From contig NZ_MSPR01000005.1 in NCBI RefSeq assembly GCF_001984715.1, forward strand, positions 53,752 through 117,751: DNA of 64,000 nucleotides. Direction: 5' to 3'. The notes below the pieces were generated by a model, which was not told the DNA's origin, searched no databases, and worked only from the letters and a program-made list of their open reading frames with translations. Origin of the DNA: Streptococcus azizii (lineage in GTDB: Bacteria > Bacillota > Bacilli > Lactobacillales > Streptococcaceae). Position 1 is the stretch's first letter; each line of letters opens with the position of its first letter. The position numbers and the translations under genes are program-made. Shown one piece after another: positions 38,864-48,723 of this stretch.

Positions 38864-39195
38864 AAAATGCCCCTAGGGCATTTAGACTGAAGAAAAAGTC
38901 TATTTTCTTCAAAACGCTTATTTTATTATGCTACTTTACTTAGGTAGCACGGACGGCAGCAACTCCCTACGGGATTTCATGCCTAGATTTTGAGACTAAG
39001 TCTCAAAATCTCCGAACACCAGAAACAGAACGTTTCTGGTGTTTTTTGCTACGGCGTAAAGTAGCGGTTATGGGCTCGCTTCGCTCGCCTTTTCACGAAG
39101 AGCTAAAAGCACTGATACTATCCTTCGATGTTGACATTGACAAATTTTTTCAGAGATACTTTGTCTACAACCTGAAATGCTCCTAGGCATTTTTT
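38864..39195. repeat. About 290-bp element inside a duplicated terminator hairpin, copy A
   Basis: The core 38884-39174 is about 95 percent identical to 55983-56275. It is bounded on both sides by versions of one hairpin (AAATGCCCCTAGGGCATTT at left, AAATGCTCCTAGGCATTTTTT at right). Inside are GATTTTGAGACTAAGTCTC-type, CACCAGAAAC/GTTTCTGGTGTTTTTT and CTACTTTAC/GTAAAGTAG inverted repeats. No ORF of note. Confidence 0.8.
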
Positions 39196-39318
39196 CATGA
39201 ACGAATACTCAATAAAGCAAGCGAAGAGATTCGTTTAGGCTCCTTTCTCTATGCCTTTCCATCTCTACGATTTTAGTCGTTTTCACTGACTCTAGTTGCC
39301 CTTGCAAGAGCATTCACC

Positions 39319-39534
39319 TCAATGGTCCAAATACTCTTCCCAAATGCGATCAAAATCGGACATAGAGAAGGTAAAACTAGCTTTTTCTTCTAAAAAACGA
39401 CTCACTTCATCAAATTCATCTGACTGCTTAGGAAAGTCTGATTCCGCAAAGACTAGATCTGCTAAGACTGCTACAGCCTCATGGCTTTTCGGATTACGCT
39501 GGGTCATCAGCCAACTGTAAAAACTCTTTCTCAC
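39319..39534 (-). CDS. yozE: YozE-family small protein
   Basis: 71 aa from GTG 39534. The compact sequence [43 protein letters not shown]...[10 protein letters not shown] is the YozE/UPF0346 family, a SAM-like helical domain of unknown role, usual length about 70. It lies 11 nt after the carboxypeptidase gene. The same neighbourhood (cvfB, yozE, phoH) is common in streptococci. Confidence 0.9.
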   Translation of the reverse strand: MRKSFYSWLMTQRNPKSHEAVAVLADLVFAESDFPKQSDEFDEVSRFLEEKASFTFSMSDFDRIWEEYLDH

Positions 39535-39545
39535 AACAGCCTCTC

Positions 39546-40913
39546 TTACCTTCTGCGCCGACGGCGTGAGCGAAATTCTGTCTGCTCTTCACGTCTTTCA
39601 CGACGCTTTTTACTCTTTCGAGTCGCCAAAATAAAGGGGAGGGCAATTAGAATCAGGACAACTGGGATGAGAAAAGCATACCAATAGGTAGTCACTAGCT
39701 TCTTCCAGCCAGCTGGCGATACTACAGCTGCTGCTGTAGTGCTAGAGGCTTGATCAGCCGTAGCGCTGGAACTTGACTCAACAGTCGTAGTATCTGAAAT
39801 CAAGGGACTAACAGTTTCCAAGCCATTATTGACCCGCAACTGATTATTTTCAACTGTATAGGTCGGCTCTTGTCCACGTTTCACCGTTGCATAAACATCA
39901 GAAGCTAATTGATAGGTTTGACCATTGATTGTCTGCTTACCAGCAGTCAATACCTTTTTATACTCATAGTCTGCATAGGCTTTTTCAAGCAAGGCATTTC
40001 CAAATGGATGGCGATAGTATTCTCCATCTTGGTCAGACCAGTCACCAACTCCCATAATCAGGCTAATCAAGCGTTGCTCGCCACGTTTGGCTGTTGCCAT
40101 GTAGTTAAAGGCACCACGTGGACTAGATCCTGTTTTTAGACCGTCCACCCCCTCTATTCCATATTTAGCGCCTGGAAGTGAGTAGTTATAGGTTTCAAAG
40201 GTCTCTTCATAAGGTGTTCCCGCCTTGACGGTTACCACAGGATGCTTTGTATATTCTAAAATACCAGGATAATTTTTCAAAAAATGGTAGGCAAGAATAG
40301 ATAAGTCTCTGGCTGTCGTCTGATTCGCTGCATCATGATTGTACCTCGTTGGATTGAAGTAACCTTGAAAAGAACCAGCTGCTGCTCCACTCACATTTGA
40401 CCAATACGTATTGGTCATGCCAAGTTCCTGTGATTTGGCATTCATCATATCCAAAAAAGCATCTGGATCATTGTTTGAAACATAATTCGCCAACATCACA
40501 GTAGCTGCATTGGACGATGGGACCACTGTCATGGTAATCAATTCACCAATAGTATAGTTGACACCTGCGACAATCTTATTATTTGAAATTTCATAGATTC
40601 CTGCGATTGCTTGGTCAGTAGCAGTTGCTGTGATAACCGTATCTTCAGTAAATGTCCCTCGGCTCATCGCTTCGTAAACCAGGTAGAGGGTCATCATCTT
40701 ACTCATACTCGCAGGATCACGCACTTCATCAGGATTGTCTTGCCAGACAATATCACCAGTATTTCCATCAATGATAATCGATGACTTCGGACGATTGATT
40801 TCTTTGACATCATACCCTGCTGCGCGCGTAATATCCATCAATTCATCTGCCCAAACTGGGACTGACACAGCAGATACAACCAGCACCAAACACCATGCTA
40901 CAAGTTTCTTCAC
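39546..40913 (-). CDS. D-alanyl-D-alanine carboxypeptidase (class C-type low-mass PBP)
   Basis: 455 aa from GTG 40913 ([12 protein letters not shown]), chosen because TAGGAG precedes it and the signal peptide then starts correctly, cleaving after VPVWA; an upstream ATG at 40961 has no RBS. Peptidase S11 motifs: SMSK (SxxK, about residue 70), SSN (SxN) and KTGSSPRG (KTG). A C-terminal beta domain, a Ser/Thr/Ala linker and a C-terminal membrane helix ([18 protein letters not shown]) with a basic tail ([12 protein letters not shown]) anchor it. It trims the terminal D-Ala of peptidoglycan stem peptides, as PBP3/DacA does. Confidence 0.92.
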   Translation of the reverse strand: MKKLVAWCLVLVVSAVSVPVWADELMDITRAAGYDVKEINRPKSSIIIDGNTGDIVWQDNPDEVRDPASMSKMMTLYLVYEAMSRGTFTEDTVITATATDQAIAGIYEISNNKIVAGVNYTIGELITMTVVPSSNAATVMLANYVSNNDPDAFLDMMNAKSQELGMTNTYWSNVSGAAAGSFQGYFNPTRYNHDAANQTTARDLSILAYHFLKNYPGILEYTKHPVVTVKAGTPYEETFETYNYSLPGAKYGIEGVDGLKTGSSPRGAFNYMATAKRGEQRLISLIMGVGDWSDQDGEYYRHPFGNALLEKAYADYEYKKVLTAGKQTINGQTYQLASDVYATVKRGQEPTYTVENNQLRVNNGLETVSPLISDTTTVESSSSATADQASSTTAAAVVSPAGWKKLVTTYWYAFLIPVVLILIALPFILATRKSKKRRERREEQTEFRSRRRRRR

Positions 40914-40970
40914 TCTCCAACTCCTATCTTTCTTAACTACTCCTACAATACATGCAAGCAAACATTAGCC

Positions 40971-41825
40971 CTAGAGCAACTCTGTCCCCAGTTCATCCTG
41001 CTTGATTTTTCCTGCCTTCATCAAACCACCCAAGGCTTTTTTAAACTGACCTTTGGAGATACCGAACGTAGCTCGGATGTCTCCTGGCGAAGAATGGTCA
41101 TTTAAGGTCATAAATCCACCCCTACTCTCCAAATAAGTCAGAATCATCTGCGCATCGTTTTCTAACATCTCGAAAGAACGTGGTTTAACAGATAAATTCA
41201 AGGTCCGATCCACTCGGCGATAACCGATAACCCGCACCTGCAATTCTTCACCAAGACGCGGCTCTGTAAAGCGTTCCGTTGGATGAATAAAGCCCAACAT
41301 ATTCTGGTCTGGTAGATAGACAAAGGTTCCCGTTAATTTCAAGCGATAGACAATAGCCCTAAGGTTTTGATTTTGCATATTATCATAGGCAGGGCCAGCC
41401 AAGCCTTGAAAATCTTCCTGAAGGGCAGGCAAAGCCCAAATTCGATCTTTTTTGTCCACATCGTAGCGGACATAGAGCTGGTCACCTTTTTTAGGCCACA
41501 ATTCTTTCAAATCTGGCAGAAAATCAAGAGACATAACGACCTGCTTATCCGGTAAACCAGTATCCACAAAGACACCTAGGTCACGACGCACCTCAGTCAC
41601 CTCTCCCCAGCCAAAGCTCGAGCGAGTCGCAGCCACCTCTTTTGTCGTCATGCGAGGTCTTTGCTTCATATCCGTATAGACAAATCCTTTGACAGACTCA
41701 CCTAGTTTATGGGGTCCCTCTTCTTTTGCAAGAGCAAAGGTCACACCCTCCTTTTGAACAAAGTAAAACTCCTTGTTCTCATCTGTTACCAGACCCTTAA
41801 TAATGGTTGCTAATAATTGATTCAT
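40971..41825 (-). CDS. cvfB: CvfB-family S1-domain RNA-binding protein
   Basis: 284 aa, matching the family. It has S1-like OB domains (GEVTEVRRDLGVFVDTGLPDKQVVMS; KLTGTFVYLPDQNMLGFIHPTE) and a C-terminal winged helix (YLESRGGFMTLNDHSSPGDIRATFGISKGQFKKALGGLMKAGKI). CvfB binds RNA and influences virulence-factor expression in staphylococci. It lies downstream of frr in the order pyrH-frr-cvfB seen in other streptococci, though here a 1.1-kb repeat block separates frr from it. Confidence 0.92.
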   Translation of the reverse strand: MNQLLATIIKGLVTDENKEFYFVQKEGVTFALAKEEGPHKLGESVKGFVYTDMKQRPRMTTKEVAATRSSFGWGEVTEVRRDLGVFVDTGLPDKQVVMSLDFLPDLKELWPKKGDQLYVRYDVDKKDRIWALPALQEDFQGLAGPAYDNMQNQNLRAIVYRLKLTGTFVYLPDQNMLGFIHPTERFTEPRLGEELQVRVIGYRRVDRTLNLSVKPRSFEMLENDAQMILTYLESRGGFMTLNDHSSPGDIRATFGISKGQFKKALGGLMKAGKIKQDELGTELL

Positions 41826-42972
41826 TTCATTCTTTCTATTGGTATAGCCGTCTAGCCTATACTGAATATCGTTTACTATTTCCCCTAGACAGTGCGGACG
41901 GGAGTAAACTTCTTTGGCGCTTCATCCCTCATTGTTGAGCCGCCGTCTCAAACATCCCGTTCCGACAAGCACCTAGTGATAATCTGGACTACCACTAGGC
42001 TGGGAAATATCTTCAAAGAGCCTGCTTTGTTCACTACCTATTTTTGTAGATAGCAAGTGATGATAGTCTTTTCGTTATACAGTTAGGCATAGGTGGCACG
42101 CCTGGTCTGTTGTTCATACTCTATAACTCTGACGAGGCAATGAAACCACAGGTAGTTACAAGATACAAAGGGCGTCTAAAAAGCGACTGAAAATTAGGAA
42201 ACATGATGAAGAAACGTTTGAACACCTAATTGACCTCGCTCTTTCGTTTTTAGGCTCAGGTAGAAATAGTCACTCCCCTGACTATCTTCGCTTCTTATTT
42301 TCTAGGCTCAGGTAGAAATAGTCACTCCCCTGACTATTTCTATATCCCAAAGGGATTCTCAGCTGTAATTGGCTAAAGCCAAAACAGCTGCCTATCTTTT
42401 TCACACAGAGTTTAGGGCGTGTTCAATTAAGATGTGAGGACGTTAAGAAAATGGAAAGAAAAATAGGGAATTGGGGCAGGTGACTCAGGTCAGCAAGCCG
42501 ATTCATCCACTAAAGGGATTCTCAGCTGTAATTGGCTAAAGCCAAAACAGCTGCCTATCTTTTTTCTAACATTTTTAGTCCGAACTCAGTTACACATAAG
42601 ATACAAAGCCCGTAAAAAACTCAAAGTGTACCCCTAGGGCATCCGTATCCGTAAGTGAACATTGTTCACAACGGCTACAGCAAAATAGGAAATACGACGA
42701 GCGAAAAGCTCCAGGGGAGGTTTTCGGCTTATTTCCTAGCCTTCCATTTTCTTGACTCAAACTTCTGTGGTCACTTTCTTATTTCTAGGTGACCGTTGAA
42801 ACAGTTCACCGAACCTCTAGGCTCACTTTCTTGTTTCTAGGTGACCGTTGAAACAGTTCACCGAACTGTTTCAATCAGCAAGGTGAGGTAAGGATGTCCG
42901 AGTTTGACTTTTGACAAGTATCATCCCATGGCACCAAAAAGGCTAAGGGATTTCTCCCCGCCCTACGAGACC
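41826..42972. repeat. Repeat-filled gap between frr and cvfB
   Basis: 41826-42110 holds CCTAGTG..CACTAGG (about 41970-42000), a possible terminator stem, and otherwise nothing recognised. From about 42115 come nested-hairpin modules: AAAGGGCGTCTAAAAAGCG (42167) opens the first; two CAGCTGT-TTGGCTAAAGCCAA-ACAGCTG cassettes follow (42360 and 42527), GAACATTGTTC, a GCTCCAGGGGAGG variant, and two successive GAAACAGTTCACCGAAC cassettes (42796, 42850), the first with only half a stem. It separates genes that are usually co-transcribed. Confidence 0.75.
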
Positions 42973-43530
42973 TTAGACTTCTAAGAGTTCTTTTTCTTTC
43001 TCCGCAGTCATCTGGTCAATTTTCTTAATAGCATCATCGGTGACTTTTTGAATTTCTTTTTCCAGTGATTTTAACTCATCTTCTGTAATTTCTTTAGCTT
43101 TTTCGGCTTTCTTGGCTTCATCCATCGCATCGCGTCGGATATTACGGATAGCCACCTTTGAATTTTCTCCGACCTTCTTCACTTCTTTAGCCAAATTTTT
43201 ACGGGTTTCCTCTGTCAAAGCCGGAATGACCAAGCGGATCACTGTTCCGTCAGATTGAGGGGTCAAACCAAGGTCAGACGCGTTGAGCGCTCGCTCAATA
43301 TCTTTCAGGATAGACTTGTCAAATGGCGTAATCAATAGGACGCGGGCTTCTGGGACAGTAATCCCTGCTAATTGATTGAGCGGTGTCGCTGCTCCGTAGT
43401 ATTCGACTGAGATACGGTCTAGCAAACTGGCATTAGCACGACCAGCACGAATATGGCTAAATTCACGCGCCAAACTTTGATGCGACTGCGCCATACGCTC
43501 CTGAGCTTTTGAAATAATTTCCTTTGTCAT
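42973..43530 (-). CDS. frr: Ribosome recycling factor
   Basis: 185 aa, full length. The three-helix-bundle sequence is typical ([67 protein letters not shown]). It splits post-termination ribosomes together with EF-G. The start lies 10 nt after pyrH, with which it forms the usual operon. Confidence 0.97.
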   Translation of the reverse strand: MTKEIISKAQERMAQSHQSLAREFSHIRAGRANASLLDRISVEYYGAATPLNQLAGITVPEARVLLITPFDKSILKDIERALNASDLGLTPQSDGTVIRLVIPALTEETRKNLAKEVKKVGENSKVAIRNIRRDAMDEAKKAEKAKEITEDELKSLEKEIQKVTDDAIKKIDQMTAEKEKELLEV

Positions 43531-43540
43531 AAAATCTCCT

Positions 43541-44275
43541 TTACTTCACTTCTTTGTTATTGGAAACAGTTGTTCCGATTTGCTCTCCAAATACCACACG
43601 TTTGATATTTCCAGGCTCATTCATATTAAAGACGACGAGGTCAATATCGTTGTCCATCGATAGGGTAGAAGCTGTTGCATCCATAATCTTCAAGCCACGA
43701 CTGATGACTTCACGGTGGGTCAACTCATTGAATTTTACCGCATTTGCATCTTTCTTAGGATCAGCATTGTAGACCCCATCTACCCCGTTTTTCGCCATTA
43801 AAATCGCATCTGCTTCAATCTCAGCTGCCCGAAGAGCTGCTGTGGTATCCGTTGAAAAGTACGGAGAACCGATACCTGCACCAAAAATCACGATTCTTCC
43901 TTTTTCCAAATGGCGCAAAGCCCGTCCACGAATATAAGGCTCTGCGACAGATTGCATCGCAATAGCTGTCTGCACACGCGTATCCACACCCACTTGTTGC
44001 AGGGCATCCGCCATCACCAAGGCATTCATGACTGTCCCAAGCATTCCCGTATAATCTGCCTGCACACGGTCCATACCAGCTACTGCTGCAGGCTCTCCAC
44101 GCCAAAGATTACCACCACCGATTACTAGAGCAATCTGAACACCGGAAGCAGCCACTTCTTGAATTTCCTGAGCCATTTTCTGAACGGTTGGAATATCGAT
44201 TCCAACACCACGTTCACCAGCCAAGGCTTCTCCGGATAACTTTATCAGAATACGTTCATATTTTGGTTTCATCAT
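43541..44275 (-). CDS. pyrH: UMP kinase
   Basis: 244 aa. Amino-acid-kinase fold: [82 protein letters not shown] and a C-terminal [14 protein letters not shown]. It phosphorylates UMP to UDP. RBS GAGGAG. Two adjacent ATG codons are possible starts. It is first in the operon with frr. Confidence 0.97.
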   Translation of the reverse strand: MMKPKYERILIKLSGEALAGERGVGIDIPTVQKMAQEIQEVAASGVQIALVIGGGNLWRGEPAAVAGMDRVQADYTGMLGTVMNALVMADALQQVGVDTRVQTAIAMQSVAEPYIRGRALRHLEKGRIVIFGAGIGSPYFSTDTTAALRAAEIEADAILMAKNGVDGVYNADPKKDANAVKFNELTHREVISRGLKIMDATASTLSMDNDIDLVVFNMNEPGNIKRVVFGEQIGTTVSNNKEVK

Positions 44276-44376
44276 CTTACTCCTCTATTCTATCTCTATC
44301 ATTCTATCATAAAATTTTCATTTTATGTAGTCTCATGGACAGAAAGAAAAAGAAAAATCTCCCGAGAGAGACTTTT

Positions 44377-46011
44377 CTATGATATATGTAATTTTTTACG
44401 TAAACGAGAGGCCCGTGTACCGATCAATTTATCCAACTGGCGGGTCTTCAGAGTTAGATAACCATAGATTAGAACGCCGACGGAGCCAGCCACAACGATA
44501 TGGATGACACTCGCAGTCCGACCAACTGGAGGAAGCACCCTACTGAGACCAAGCTCCAACATCCAAACAACCACTCCCATCACTAGGGAAACAATTCCTA
44601 TCATCACGGTATCCTTCTTGATGGCTTCCTTTTGAACCGACACCACCTGCTCGACACGATGATAAATCAAAAGTGTTGTCACCGCTAATCCAACACCTGT
44701 TGCCCATAGTGGTCCATAGGCCTGGAAGAGATAAATAAATGGAAGCTGAATAATTGATTTCACTATGATACCGATCAAAAAATATAGGATCGCTTTTTGA
44801 TTCTCAAAAATCGCTTGAATCACAACACCGAACAAAGCGTAGAGCCCCTGTAAGAAAATAAGGAGTAAATTTACCCTAAATAGGCTGATGGCTGCATTTT
44901 CAGCCGCTCCATAAAAGCTCACATAAAGTGGTCGAGCTAACAGGATTGTCCCTAGAATAGCTGGAATGATAAAAATAAAAAGCATCTGCACATTGTCTGT
45001 TATCAAGCGAGAGGTTCCTTTCAGGTCCTTTTTTACAAAACTCTCTGTAATCATCGGAATCGCAACACTTCCCAGAGAACTCGTGACCCCAATGATAACC
45101 ATGGTAATTTTGCTCGGATTTGATAACATATAAGAATATAGGACAAGTAGTTCTTCCTTTGTAAAGTCGGTGATAAACTTCATAACATTTACAAAGGTTA
45201 TCTGATCGATAAACTGATAAATCTGGAAAGCTGATCCCAAAATAATAATCGGTACAGCCTCTTTTGCCGTTTCCAAGACCAGAGCTTTTATATCAATGGA
45301 CACAGCCGAATCTGGCTTCTTCATAATACGGCTAATGTAGCCTTCCTTATGCAGGACATAAATCAAGTAACCCACACTCGCAATCATTCCGATGAAAGCT
45401 CCGAGAGTCGATTGGATGACCGCTTCCAAATAATCACCGGAACCGAGCTTCATAATATAGAAAGTTCCTGCTAAAATCCAGATAACCCTGACAATCTGTT
45501 CGATAATCTGGCTAATGGCATAAGGTTTCAAGTCACTATGGCCTTGGAAAAATCCACGCATGATACTCATGGCTGGAAAGATGAAGATAGGAGGAACCAG
45601 GCTATACATGACCGGCGTCAGTTCTTCCCTTGCACCCGATAGCCCTGCCAAGGTCGGAGAGAGAAGGTACATGATCCCTGCAAAGACAACTCCCAAAAAG
45701 AGCATAAGTTTAAAAAACTCACGAACCAAATAGTAGGAAACCTCCTCTTTTTCCAACACATTATACTTGGCGATTTGTTTGGCAACCGCAGTTGGAAGTC
45801 CTACCGTTGAAATCAGAAGAAAATTTGCATATACTTGATAGCCCATGTTAAACAGGGCATTCGCTTCATTTTTATGGCTGCCTAGCCACACAAACCAAGG
45901 GATAACGTAAATAAGCCCCAGGAGGCGACTGATAAAATTTCCAGCTGTCAACCAGGCCATCCCTCTGACCATCGTTTCTTGCTGCCTCGTCTGCTTTGTA
46001 TTCTCTGCCAT
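44377..46011 (-). CDS. murJ: MurJ/YtgP-type lipid II flippase (MOP superfamily)
   Basis: 544 aa from ATG 46011 (MAENTKQTRQQ). An upstream in-frame ATG at 46050 overlaps the -10 box of the gene's own promoter, so it cannot be in the transcript. About 14 hydrophobic segments span the protein. MVRGMAWLTAGNFISRLLGLIYVIPW is the typical opening of streptococcal YtgP, which replaces MurJ in E. coli and flips lipid II across the membrane. A basic C-terminus (RASRLRKKLHIS) ends it. It is divergent from a GT14 gene with which it shares a promoter region. Confidence 0.85.
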   Translation of the reverse strand: MAENTKQTRQQETMVRGMAWLTAGNFISRLLGLIYVIPWFVWLGSHKNEANALFNMGYQVYANFLLISTVGLPTAVAKQIAKYNVLEKEEVSYYLVREFFKLMLFLGVVFAGIMYLLSPTLAGLSGAREELTPVMYSLVPPIFIFPAMSIMRGFFQGHSDLKPYAISQIIEQIVRVIWILAGTFYIMKLGSGDYLEAVIQSTLGAFIGMIASVGYLIYVLHKEGYISRIMKKPDSAVSIDIKALVLETAKEAVPIIILGSAFQIYQFIDQITFVNVMKFITDFTKEELLVLYSYMLSNPSKITMVIIGVTSSLGSVAIPMITESFVKKDLKGTSRLITDNVQMLFIFIIPAILGTILLARPLYVSFYGAAENAAISLFRVNLLLIFLQGLYALFGVVIQAIFENQKAILYFLIGIIVKSIIQLPFIYLFQAYGPLWATGVGLAVTTLLIYHRVEQVVSVQKEAIKKDTVMIGIVSLVMGVVVWMLELGLSRVLPPVGRTASVIHIVVAGSVGVLIYGYLTLKTRQLDKLIGTRASRLRKKLHIS

Positions 46012-46048
46012 TGTATCCACTTTCACCTTTTTACTAGTTTGAGTATCC

Positions 46049-46099
46049 ATTATAAACTTTTCCTTAAAACTTGTAAAACCAAAACATTTGCGCTAAAAT
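46049..46099. promoter_or_regulatory. Back-to-back promoters of murJ and the GT14 gene sharing one -35 region
   Basis: Minus strand: TTTACA (46072-46077), 17 nt, TATAAT (46049-46054) for murJ. Plus strand: TTGTAA (46071-46076), 17 nt, TAAAAT (46094-46099) for the GT14 gene. The two -35 boxes occupy the same 7 bp, so RNA polymerase should bind only one way at a time. Confidence 0.65.
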
Positions 46100-46105
46100 G
46101 AGAGA

Positions 46106-47077
46106 ATGATGACCAATAAAGAAAATGACTATCAAACAATGCGACATGCCTATCTCATCATTGCCTATGATAAATTTGAGCAACTAGCTTTTCAGTTATC
46201 TCTCCTAGATGACCCTCGCAATGATATTTTTATCCATATCGACAAACGAAGTTCCTTCACAGAGGAGGATAAGCAGGCATTGCTATCATCTACGCAGCAT
46301 TCCAAGGTATATTTTACTCCTCGAATTGCCGTCTACTGGGGACATTTTTCTTTGGTTGAATGTGAACTAATCCTCTATCATACTGCTAGCCAGAAAGGCC
46401 CTTATGCCGTATATCATCTTATTTCAGGGGCCGATATGCCCCTACGCTCCCAAGATGCCATCCATGACTTTTTTGCGGATAAATCGGACAAGATTTTTAT
46501 TACCCGCTATAACCAAGAAGAGGCTAAAGAGTTAAAACTCCACAAATTGGTAGAACATTACCACCTATCTCGTCGGATTAACCCCCGTAATTTGTCCCCT
46601 GTTTTGCGGAAAATCTTACGAGCCTATCAGATTCTAGAAAATAAACTCCAAACAGCCCTCAAGGTTGATCGACTGCATGGAAAACGAGAAGAAATGGGGT
46701 TCGATGGTTTCTCCGAATGGAAATCAATCAGTCATGACGTCTTAGAAGCTATTCTTACCCACGAAAGTTGGATTCGCAAACAATTCCGCTTCACCTTCTG
46801 TTCCGATGAGTATTTCTTTCCAATGACTCTGAAACGAGCCAATTTATTGGATCGTATCTACCATTATGAAGCCGTGAATGATATTCCAGATGAATTCCAA
46901 GGCAATCTGCGCTACATCAACTGGTGGGATGGCCATCCGCATGAGTGGACAGACTCTCCAGCAGATATAGCCCAATTAGAAAAGGGGCGTGAACTCGGCC
47001 ACCTCTTCTCTCGTAAATTCAATGTGGAAAAATACCCCGCTTTAAAAGACTTTATTCTAGAAAAAGTCAACGATTAA
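46106..47077 (+). CDS. GT14-type (core-2/I-branching) beta-1,6-N-acetylglucosaminyltransferase-like protein
   Basis: 323 aa. The sequence HAYLIIAYDKFEQLAFQLSLLDDPRNDIFIHIDKRS, VYWGHFSLVECELILYHTA, YHLISGADMPLRS and WKSISHDVLEAIL, then FCSDEYFFPM, is the bacterial branch of the core-2/I-branching family. These are soluble, with no membrane helix seen, and are thought to decorate cell-surface polysaccharides; the acceptor is unknown. ATG 46106 lies only 6 nt after its -10 box and no clear SD is present, so the message may be leaderless; an alternative start is ATG 46139. Confidence 0.82.
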   Translation: MMTNKENDYQTMRHAYLIIAYDKFEQLAFQLSLLDDPRNDIFIHIDKRSSFTEEDKQALLSSTQHSKVYFTPRIAVYWGHFSLVECELILYHTASQKGPYAVYHLISGADMPLRSQDAIHDFFADKSDKIFITRYNQEEAKELKLHKLVEHYHLSRRINPRNLSPVLRKILRAYQILENKLQTALKVDRLHGKREEMGFDGFSEWKSISHDVLEAILTHESWIRKQFRFTFCSDEYFFPMTLKRANLLDRIYHYEAVNDIPDEFQGNLRYINWWDGHPHEWTDSPADIAQLEKGRELGHLFSRKFNVEKYPALKDFILEKVND

Positions 47078-47084
47078 CCATGTC

Positions 47085-47425
47085 ATACTCCATAAAAAGC
47101 ACCGCCTGAATAGGCACTGAAGCCGTTAAAAAACCGAATGAAAAATAGGAAATCGAAGTAGGTTTCTTGCAACCAATGAGTCAATCTAGCCTCGCTTTCC
47201 TGTTTCTTAGCTCGAACTTTTCTGGTCACTTTCTTATTGCTAGGTGACCGTTGAAACAGTTCTCCGAACTTCTAGCCCGAATTCAGTTACATAAGATTTT
47301 CCTCAATCGTTCCATCTTGTTAAATGAAAACCTCCAGTGGAGGTTTTCAGCTTATATCGTAAAGGTTATTGAGTGTTTGCCAAAGTAATGAGGGCTTTGT
47401 GTTGGAGGAGGTATCGGCATTTCGT
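47085..47425. repeat. Nested-hairpin repeat, degenerate copy
   Basis: Starts near TACTCCATAAAAAGCA; the arm AGCCGTTAAAAAACCG follows, then GGTTTCTTGCAACC, GGTCAC..GTGACC (near 47225-47250) and AACCTCCAGTGGAGGTTTT (47326-47347). The right end is not intact. It fills the gap between GT14 and the convergent yqjG gene. Confidence 0.65.
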
Positions 47426-47434
47426 TTCTGTTTT

Positions 47435-48391
47435 CTACAAGGTCCAATCTAGGTCTGGTCCCACTGGTACGATGCCAGTGGGGTTAATCGTTCTGTGACT
47501 ACCATAGTAATGCTCTTTGATATGGTCAAAGTTAACTGTTTCAGCGATATTTCTCGTGTGATAGAGACGTTTGGTATAGGCCCACAAGTTGGGATAGCTG
47601 GTCAAAGAACGTTGGTTACACTTGAAGTGACCATAGTAGACACTATCAAACCGTACTAGAGTCGTAAAGAGACGAATATCAGCTTCTGTCAGCTGTCCTC
47701 CCACCAGATACTCTTGCCGGCTCAGTAACTCCTCTAATTGATCTAAAGCAGTAAAGAGCTTGGTGACTTCCCGCTCGTATACCGATTGTGCTGTCGCAAA
47801 CCCAGCCTTGTAAACCCCGTTATTGATCGTAGGATAGACAAAGTCATTCATAGCATCAATCTCCGTTCGTAGACCTTCAGGATAATAGTCTTCCGTATTA
47901 CCTGTAATAGTATTGAAGGCTGAATTGAACATCCGCATAATATCTGCCGACTCGTTCGATACAATCGTCTTGATCTTTTTATCCCAGAGAACTGGAACAG
48001 TTACACGACCCGAATAATCTGGTTTTGCAGCCAGATAAACCTGATAAAGAAAGTCACTTCCTAGTTCTGTATCGGGGACAACCCCTTTGGCAGGCTCAAA
48101 AGTCCAGCCATTTTCCAGCATGAGAGGGTGAACAACTGATAGAGAGATATGATCCTTCAAGCCTTTCAAGTGTCGCATGATGAGGGTGCGAGAGGCCCAA
48201 GGGCAGGCCAGAGAGACATAGAGATGGTAACGACCAGACTCAGCCTTAAAACCACCATCGCCACTTGGTCCAGCAGAACCATCTTCTGTAACCCAATTAC
48301 GAAACTGTGTAACCGTCCGCACAAATTTTCCACCAGTTGATGTGGTATCGTACCATTGGTCGACCCACTTACCATCTTGTAACAGTCCCAT
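47435..48391 (-). CDS. yqjG: Glutathionyl-hydroquinone reductase (GST superfamily, YqjG-like)
   Basis: 318 aa. A thioredoxin-like N-terminal domain carries the catalytic Cys in the conserved context YVSLACPWASRTLIMRHLKGL. VPVLWDKKIKTIVSNESADIMRMFN is the glutathione-binding cis-Pro/ES part. A C-terminal all-helical GST domain follows (YLVGGQLTEADIRLFTTLVRFDSVYYGHFKCN). Enzymes of this family reduce glutathionyl-hydroquinones. Many streptococci import glutathione, so the cofactor is plausible. Single gene; RBS AGGAG just before ATG 48391. Confidence 0.9.
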   Translation of the reverse strand: MGLLQDGKWVDQWYDTTSTGGKFVRTVTQFRNWVTEDGSAGPSGDGGFKAESGRYHLYVSLACPWASRTLIMRHLKGLKDHISLSVVHPLMLENGWTFEPAKGVVPDTELGSDFLYQVYLAAKPDYSGRVTVPVLWDKKIKTIVSNESADIMRMFNSAFNTITGNTEDYYPEGLRTEIDAMNDFVYPTINNGVYKAGFATAQSVYEREVTKLFTALDQLEELLSRQEYLVGGQLTEADIRLFTTLVRFDSVYYGHFKCNQRSLTSYPNLWAYTKRLYHTRNIAETVNFDHIKEHYYGSHRTINPTGIVPVGPDLDWTL

Positions 48392-48483
48392 TATCTGCTC
48401 CTTTAGTTAGTGTGATAATCATACGCTAACATAAAAATCAGAAAAAGACAAGGACAAAGGAGACGTGCCGCACAACGTATGCA

Positions 48484-48685
48484 ATCGAGTAGGGACTAAT
48501 CACTAGCCTCTTTCACACCACCGTGCGTGCTAGTCTAGCACACAGCGGTTCCATTAACCGATAACATATCGATCCGTGTCATAATCTAAACAGCTAATCA
48601 GTCCTCCTTTTGTGAGGGCTGACTTCTCATTGGTCATTGTTACTAGGATTGTCTCACCAATGAGACCTCACAGGATAAGCCGTAC
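48484..48685 (-). mobile_element. ORF-less group II intron remnant (5' fragment plus domains V-VI)
   Basis: On the minus strand it starts GTACGGCTTATCC, two nt after the T-tract of the rplA terminator, and ends CCCTACTCGAT. Domain V is visible as GAACCGCTGTGTGC then GCACGCACGGTGG (48510-48557 region). Only about 200 bp remain, with no reverse transcriptase. A longer relative is at 59840-60460. Confidence 0.65.
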
Positions 48686-48722
48686 TAAAAAATGCCTTAT
48701 CAAGCGATAAGACATCTTGTTT
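48686..48722 (-). terminator. rplKA operon terminator
   Basis: TGTCTTATC pairs with GATAAGGCA around GCTT, followed by T6, directly after the rplA stop. The group II intron remnant begins at its 3' edge. Confidence 0.8.
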
Positions 48723-48723
48723 T

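Noticed and set aside
38950..38985. Resemblance of the AACTCCCTACGGG stretch in the 290-bp element to a 16S rRNA signature
   Set aside because: Only about a dozen bases agree and the surroundings do not fold or read as rRNA.
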